DNA from: Burkholderiales bacterium
Lineage (GTDB): Bacteria > Pseudomonadota > Gammaproteobacteria > Burkholderiales > SG8-39
DNA: 18,037 nucleotides
Reading direction: 5' to 3'
Assembly: GCA_919902965.1 (NCBI GenBank)
Contig: CAKKSJ010000179.1
Coordinates: 1-18,037 of the forward strand
The position numbers and the translations under genes were made by a program. The notes beneath the pieces are model-generated. The model searched no databases, was not told the origin of the DNA, and was given only the letters and a program-made list of their open reading frames with translations. The stretch's first letter is position 1, and each line of letters opens with the position of its first letter. Shown piece after piece: positions 14,079 to 18,037 of this stretch.

Positions 14079-14123
14079 CTGGTTAACACCGAATATGGCG
14101 TAGGGTTTTAATAGAGATCGCCG
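14079..14123. repeat. Array unit B, copy 3
   Basis: Identical to copy 1 at all 45 positions. It ends 39 bases before the hyuB stop codon. Confidence 0.9.
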
Positions 14124-14137
14124 CAGTTGGAACTATC

Positions 14138-14161
14138 CGCCGACGTCCGCTGGCGTCGGCG
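14138..14161 (-). terminator. Hairpin just after the hyuB stop, possible terminator or 3' stabiliser
   Basis: Stem CGCCGACG / CGTCGGCG (8 bp) with an 8-base loop, beginning directly after the hyuB TGA on the minus strand. It has no T-run, so it is not a standard Rho-independent terminator. It may protect the mRNA end or be a further decayed member of the neighbouring hairpin family. Confidence 0.35.
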
Positions 14162-14162
14162 A

Positions 14163-15893
14163 TCAGCTGCGTTTTCGCAGCTCATCAGTGCGCTTGGAAT
14201 CGACCACCCCGTCGGCACCAAGACTAACGCCGAACAACTGCTCGGCCTGCGCGCGCGTGTAATAGCCGCGTGCCACATCCTGCGCAACACGCTGCGGAAC
14301 GCGTTTGAACGGGTCGCCGAAACCTCCGCCCCCCGGCGTGGAAACGCAGATGCGGTCTCCCGGTTGCAGTTGTATGTCCTGGTCCTTGGATAAATGCGGC
14401 GGCACATAGGTTTCGCCGCCGCGTTCGATGCGCACCCTGTTCACGCCGCCGTCGGCGCCGCCGAGGGCGCCCAGGGGGCCGGTGCGGCCATGGTCCATGA
14501 CCATCGACGCGCGCGCATCGCCGCGGCGCAGCCGGATGGTGTAATTGACGCCGAAGCCGCCGCGGTGTTCCCCCGCGCCGCCCGAGCCCTCGTGCAGCGA
14601 ATACTCTTCGAACAGCACCGGGTAATACTGCTCCATCACCTCGATCGGCGTCGTCTTGGATATGCCGATGGTAGAGCAGCCGTTGGATAGCCCGTCGCCG
14701 CGCGGATTGCCGCCGTAGCCGCCACCGGAAATCACGTACATGACATAGGAGCGATTGCGCTTGGGATCGTTCCCTCCCAGCGCCAGATTGCCCGAGGACC
14801 CGGCAGGTGCGGCGAACAACTGGTCCGGAATGGCGTGGGTGAGCGCGCAAAACACCGCCTCGGCGATGCGCTGGCTCACCTCGGCCGCGCAGCCCGATAC
14901 CGGGCGTGGATAGTGGGCGTAAAGGAAAGTGCCTTCCGGCTCGATGATGCTGAGCGGCTCGAAAGTGCCGGCGTTGATCGGCACCTCGGGAAAGATATGT
15001 TTCATCGCCAGATAGATCGACGATTTTGTCGTGGCGATGACTGAATTCATCGGCCCGCGGCAGGGCGGTGACGATCCGCTCATGTCGAAGCTCAGCCCCT
15101 CGCCCAGTTTGGTGATTTTCATTTTGATCAGCAGCGCTTCGTCCACCACACCGTCGGAATCGACTATCGAATGTCCTTCATAGACGCCATCCGGTATGGA
15201 GGCGATTTTTGCACGCATCTGCTGCGCCGCGCGTGCACGCAATTCCGCAATCGCCGCGTCCACGCTGCCGGCGCCCCAGCGGTCGAGCAGGGCGGCGAGG
15301 CGCTTTTCGCCTATGGCCAGCGCCGCCGCCTGCGCCTTGATGTCGCCGATGCGCTGGTCGGCTATGCGTATATTGGACAGGATGATGGCGAGGATCTCCT
15401 CGTCCATCACGCCGCGCTTGAACAGTTTCACCGGCGGCAGGCGCAGTCCCTCCTGCTCGGATTCAGTGGCGTGCGCCGAAAATCCTCCCGGCACCATGCC
15501 GCCGATGTCCGGCCAGTGGCCGGTGTTGGCGAGCCAGGCAAACAGCTTGCCCTGGTAAAAAAAAGGTTTGACGAAACGCACGTCCATCAAATGCGTTCCG
15601 CCCAGGTAGGGGTCGTTGACAATGAACACGTCGCCGGGCTCGATGATCTTCGCGCGCGCTATCACCGCCTGGGTGGAGAATTGCATGGTGCCTACGAACA
15701 CGGGCAGGCCCAGCTCGCCCTGTGCGATCAGCGCGCCGTCGTCGCGGTGGTAAATGCCGTCGGATCGATCCATCGCTTCGGAGATCACCGGGGAAAATGC
15801 GGCGCGACAGAACGCCAGGTCCATTTCATTGCAGACCTGGTTCAAGCCATTCTGGATCACGACCAGGGTAATAGGATCAATTTCTGTGCTCAT
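14163..15893 (-). CDS. hyuB: Hydantoinase B/oxoprolinase family protein (HyuB)
   Basis: 576-residue HyuB-family protein, the partner of HyuA in ATP-dependent hydantoinases, oxoprolinases and acetone/acetophenone carboxylase-like enzymes. Recognisable parts are the start IDPITLVVIQNGLNQVCNEM, AFSPVISEAMDRSDGIYHRD (32-51), GDVFIVNDPYLGGTHLMDVR (87-106), ANTGHWPDIGGMVPGGFSAH (121-140), then FDMSGSSPPCRGPMNS, GCAAEVSQRIAEAVFCALTH, EEYSLHEGSGGAGEHRGGFG and the C-terminal GDRICVSTPGGGGFGDPFKR. These are the normal blocks of a full-length family member. The ATG at 15893 overlaps the preceding stop (ATGA), so it is coupled to the upstream small gene. Without biochemistry, hydantoin cleavage and carboxylation cannot be told apart. 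Confidence 0.95.
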   Translation of the reverse strand: MSTEIDPITLVVIQNGLNQVCNEMDLAFCRAAFSPVISEAMDRSDGIYHRDDGALIAQGELGLPVFVGTMQFSTQAVIARAKIIEPGDVFIVNDPYLGGTHLMDVRFVKPFFYQGKLFAWLANTGHWPDIGGMVPGGFSAHATESEQEGLRLPPVKLFKRGVMDEEILAIILSNIRIADQRIGDIKAQAAALAIGEKRLAALLDRWGAGSVDAAIAELRARAAQQMRAKIASIPDGVYEGHSIVDSDGVVDEALLIKMKITKLGEGLSFDMSGSSPPCRGPMNSVIATTKSSIYLAMKHIFPEVPINAGTFEPLSIIEPEGTFLYAHYPRPVSGCAAEVSQRIAEAVFCALTHAIPDQLFAAPAGSSGNLALGGNDPKRNRSYVMYVISGGGYGGNPRGDGLSNGCSTIGISKTTPIEVMEQYYPVLFEEYSLHEGSGGAGEHRGGFGVNYTIRLRRGDARASMVMDHGRTGPLGALGGADGGVNRVRIERGGETYVPPHLSKDQDIQLQPGDRICVSTPGGGGFGDPFKRVPQRVAQDVARGYYTRAQAEQLFGVSLGADGVVDSKRTDELRKRS

Positions 15894-16573
15894 GGTTTTG
15901 CGCCGTCCCGTTGCATTTCTCCGCGCGACGGGGCGCGGGTTTCATAGGCGAGGTAAGTCTTGAGCATCCATTCGCAATCACGGCTAAGCGCATCTATGCG
16001 TTTTGCCCAGGGCGTGTTTAGCGCCGCAGCCCAGGGCGCCGAACTGGCGACCTGCGCTTCGGCGAGTTCGTACAGGGCAATGTAACGCGGCTGGTCTTCC
16101 GCCGCCAGGAAGCGCCGCGCGCCCAATACGCCCGGCACGGCCGTAAGCAGCGGCAGGTGTTCCGTGTCGTACCAGCGGTTAAACTCGGCTTCGTGCTGCG
16201 CCGGCACATCGCCGCAGGCCAGCAACAGGGCGCCCGCAGCAGGGCTGGGCAGGGCGTCGCCGGGAAAGATCTGTGCGCAGGCCCAGCGGCGGAACAGCAC
16301 GCAGTTTGAAAGACAGCGCTTCGACCAGGGCGTGAAATGCGCGCCGACGTGGGCGAGGTAGCCGGGAGTTTGCAGCACGTCCCGGTTTTCGAGCTCGTAG
16401 GTCGCAAGGTATTTGCCGGTCCCCACAGCAGCCTCCGGATCGACCCAGCGTCGCGCGGAGAGGAATCCTGGAATGGACAGGCGTTCGGGCAGATGCTCGG
16501 TGTCGTACCAGGCGTTGAACTCTTCCTCCATCTGCGGCGGAGGTTCGGTCATGGTGAGCAGCAGGCCGTTCAT
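15890..16573 (-). CDS. Protein with two tandem dimeric-barrel-like (EthD-like) domains
   Basis: 227-residue protein made of two similar halves. Half one has FNAWYDTEHLPERLSIPGFL then SARRW (19-43), YLATYELEN (55-63) and TPWSKRCLSN (81-90). Half two has FNRWYDTEHLPLLTAVPGVL then GARRF (131-155), YIALYELAE (164-172) and TPWAKRIDAL (187-196). The FNxWYDTEHLP pattern, with its conserved Asp-x-Glu-His, resembles ferredoxin-like dimeric alpha/beta-barrel proteins such as EthD; the fusion would form a pseudo-dimer in one chain. No signal peptide is seen. The ATG at 16573 is 4 bases after the HyuA stop, with GAGGG before it, and the stop overlaps the hyuB start. That position between the two subunit genes suggests an accessory role with HyuAB. 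The function is not known. Confidence 0.85.
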   Translation of the reverse strand: MNGLLLTMTEPPPQMEEEFNAWYDTEHLPERLSIPGFLSARRWVDPEAAVGTGKYLATYELENRDVLQTPGYLAHVGAHFTPWSKRCLSNCVLFRRWACAQIFPGDALPSPAAGALLLACGDVPAQHEAEFNRWYDTEHLPLLTAVPGVLGARRFLAAEDQPRYIALYELAEAQVASSAPWAAALNTPWAKRIDALSRDCEWMLKTYLAYETRAPSRGEMQRDGAKP

Positions 16574-16577
16574 GTGC

Positions 16578-18037
16578 TCATACCCTCACCAGCAAATTGC
16601 CGAGGGCATCCAGTTCGACGCGGTTTCCCGGATCGATCACCGTGGTGCAGTCCAGCTGCTCGATCACCGCGGGACCGGTGAATGCCGCATCCTGCGGCAG
16701 TTTTTCGCGCTGATAAATGGGAGTCTCGCGAACGCCGCCTTCGAACCAGACTGGACGCACGCCGTTCTGCGCGTCCAGCAGCGTTGCGGCACGCTCGTCC
16801 GAGCGCGCGAGCGTGGCCAGGTCCAGCCGCGGCCTCAGGCCGATCACGGCGGTATGCAAGTTGACCAGCACCGCGCGGATTTCAGGCAGCTCGACGCCGA
16901 AGCGTTCCCAGTAGGCGGCTTCGAACAGGCGCTGCAGCTCGTCTTTGCTCACTTTGAGCTGCGGCAGGTCCAAAGACAGGATATGGCTCTGTCCCTGGAA
17001 CTGCATGTCGGCAAAGTGCAGGATACGCGTACCTTCGATCGCGATGCCTTCACGCGCAAGCGTCGCCCGACCTTCCGCAATTTGCGCTTCCAGAATCGAC
17101 CAGACCAGATCGATGGCTAGCGCCGGCAGGGGCTTGTTGACGGTGTTGACATAGTCGTGACGGGCGTCGGCGACCACGCAGCCGAGCGCGTTGGTGATAC
17201 CGGGACGCACCGGGATCAACAGTTTTGGTATCGCGAGTTCGCGTGCCAGCGCCGCCGCATGCAGCGGTCCGGCGCCGCCGAAGGGAAACAGCACGAAGTC
17301 GCGCGGATCGTGTCCGCGCGCCAGCGAGACCATGCGGATTGCGCCCGCCATCCTGTCGTTGGCAACGCGCAGTATCGCAGCTGCCGCTGCGGTCGCGTCC
17401 AGTCCCAGGGGTTTGCCCACTTTCGCGAGCATGATCGCACGCACTTCATCCAGGGATACTGGCGCGTCGACGGCGAGCAATTTCTCTGCATTGAGCCGCC
17501 CCAGAATCAGGTTGGCATCGGTAATGGTCGGTTCGCTGCCGCCGCGGCCGTAGCAAATCGGTCCGGGTGTGGCGCCCGCCGATTCGGGTCCGACTTGCAG
17601 CAGACCGGCCTGATTGATGAAGGCGATCGAGCCGCCGCCGGCGCCGATGGTATGTACATCCACCATCGGCACATGGATAGGCATGGCATATTCCAGTTCC
17701 AGTTCCGAGGACACGGTCGGCACGCCGGCCTGAATCAGCGCCACATCGGTGGAAGTGCCGCCCATGTCGTAAGTGACGACCTCCCGGTAGCCCGCGGCGG
17801 CAGCGGTGTAGGCCGCGGCCATTACGCCCGAGGCCGGGCCGGACATTACGGTGTTTACCGCGTGCTCGGCGACGATGCCCGAGGACACCGTGCCGCCGTT
17901 GCCTTGCATCACCAGCAGGTCCCGGTTAAATCCATTCGCGCGCAGTTCGCTGCGCAGCCGTTCAATATAGCGCGCGAGTATGGGCTGCACCGCGGCATTG
18001 ACGCAGGCGGTGGTGCCGCGCTCGTACTCGCGATACT
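16578..18037 (-). CDS. hyuA: Hydantoinase A/oxoprolinase family protein (HyuA), 5' end outside window
   Basis: The C-terminal 485 residues of a HyuA-family ATP-binding subunit. The frame is open to the window edge, and the full family length is about 690, so roughly 200 N-terminal residues are missing. The actin-like ATPase signature TYDMGGTSTDVALIQAGVP is present (DMGGTSTD at 90-97 of the visible part). Other signatures are VHTIGAGGGSIAFIN (GAGGGS at 131-136), ESAGATPGPICYGRGGSEPT, the family-specific FVLFPFGGAGPLHAAALARE and PVRPGITNALGCVVADARHD. An internal GTG at 17990 is not the start: the visible upstream residues REYERGTTACVNAAVQPILA match the family. Its stop is 4 bases before the small two-domain gene, so hyuA, that gene and hyuB form one transcription unit. 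The reaction is probably ATP-driven activation of an amide or carbonyl group. Confidence 0.95.
   Translation of the reverse strand, partial: YREYERGTTACVNAAVQPILARYIERLRSELRANGFNRDLLVMQGNGGTVSSGIVAEHAVNTVMSGPASGVMAAAYTAAAAGYREVVTYDMGGTSTDVALIQAGVPTVSSELELEYAMPIHVPMVDVHTIGAGGGSIAFINQAGLLQVGPESAGATPGPICYGRGGSEPTITDANLILGRLNAEKLLAVDAPVSLDEVRAIMLAKVGKPLGLDATAAAAAILRVANDRMAGAIRMVSLARGHDPRDFVLFPFGGAGPLHAAALARELAIPKLLIPVRPGITNALGCVVADARHDYVNTVNKPLPALAIDLVWSILEAQIAEGRATLAREGIAIEGTRILHFADMQFQGQSHILSLDLPQLKVSKDELQRLFEAAYWERFGVELPEIRAVLVNLHTAVIGLRPRLDLATLARSDERAATLLDAQNGVRPVWFEGGVRETPIYQREKLPQDAAFTGPAVIEQLDCTTVIDPGNRVELDALGNLLVRV

Larger units (their letters stand above)
13476..14123. repeat. Tandem array of composite palindromic repeats (A, B, C units)
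   Basis: The 648-base array has the order B1-A1-B2-C1-A2-B'-C2-A3-B3, a repeating A-B-C unit of about 242-246 bases. Unit A (about 70 bases) is a GC-rich mini-hairpin plus a 20-21 bp palindrome. Unit B (45 bases) begins CTGGTTAACACCGAAT; B' is strongly diverged. Unit C (about 115 bases) contains a 17-bp stem with loop TGCTGTT, a 10-bp stem with a GACG loop, and a linker ending at the next A. A1-B2 (13521-13635) and A3-B3 (14009-14123) differ at only 4 of 115 positions. C1 (from 13633) and C2 (from 13879) are offset by exactly 246. It lies in the gap between hyuB and tauE, both on the minus strand. No transposase, tRNA or conserved reading frame is inside: B2 carries an extra stop, and a 154-residue plus-strand frame merely follows the 246-base period. 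Confidence 0.9.

Noticed and set aside
13647..14111. A 154-residue plus-strand frame across the array with an apparent 82-residue protein repeat
   Set aside because: The period is simply 246 bases divided by three; the residues follow the hairpin arms, no ribosome site is seen, and unit B copies carry different stops.
13476..14123. CRISPR array
   Set aside because: The repeats are composite, unequal and largely self-complementary, with 242-246-base periods; there are no uniform short repeats with unique spacers and no cas genes.
13476..14123. Insertion sequence
   Set aside because: No transposase frame and no single pair of terminal inverted repeats bounding the region; a small non-autonomous element remains possible and is raised in the findings.

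Overview
The window is GC-rich (low-to-mid 60s percent by eye, not computed) and densely packed, with frequent ATGA-type start/stop overlaps. Its gene families (Bug/TctC solute-binding protein, split CoA-transferases, HyuA/HyuB, AI-2E, TauE/SafE, TRAP) suggest a heterotrophic betaproteobacterium, most likely Burkholderiales or a relative. That placement is an inference from gene content and codon use; there is no rRNA or marker gene here.

Layout. (1) 1-5064, minus strand, read right to left: an acetyl-CoA hydrolase/CoA-transferase family protein, a secreted alpha/beta hydrolase, E1 alpha and E1 beta of a thiamine-diphosphate 2-oxo acid (or acetoin-type) dehydrogenase, and a TRAP solute-binding protein cut by the window edge. 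Spacing is tight and no terminator is visible, so one operon is likely. (2) 5150-5614, plus: a divergent MaoC-like hotdog protein. (3) 5655-8327, minus: the two subunits of a glutaconate/IpdAB-like CoA-transferase, then an AI-2E family membrane protein. (4) 8639-12593, plus: a tctB-tctA-tctC tripartite tricarboxylate transporter, a strong terminator, and a 3-hydroxyisobutyrate-dehydrogenase-like oxidoreductase. (5) 12634-13389, minus: a TauE/SafE permease. (6) 13390-14162: about 770 bases with no credible gene, most of it a tandem array of large hairpin-forming repeats. (7) 14163-18037, minus: hyuA (cut by the edge), a small protein with two copies of a dimeric-barrel-like domain, and hyuB, all translationally coupled.

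Together the genes look like accessory carboxylic-acid catabolism: uptake (TRAP, TctABC, TauE), activation or transfer with CoA (two unrelated CoA-transferase systems), hydration/dehydration (MaoC), oxidative decarboxylation (E1), alcohol/semialdehyde oxidoreduction (HIBADH family) and ATP-dependent ring opening or carboxylation (HyuAB). The substrate cannot be read from the sequence.

The most notable points are the composite palindromic array at 13476-14123, whose hairpin arms differ between copies by compensatory base-pair changes, and a decayed 3' end of a second tauE gene at 8348-8419. That relic puts homologous tauE ends, in the same orientation, on both sides of the tct cassette and suggests how the cassette arrived. 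In addition, three CoA-related proteins seem to lack the textbook catalytic residues of their families.
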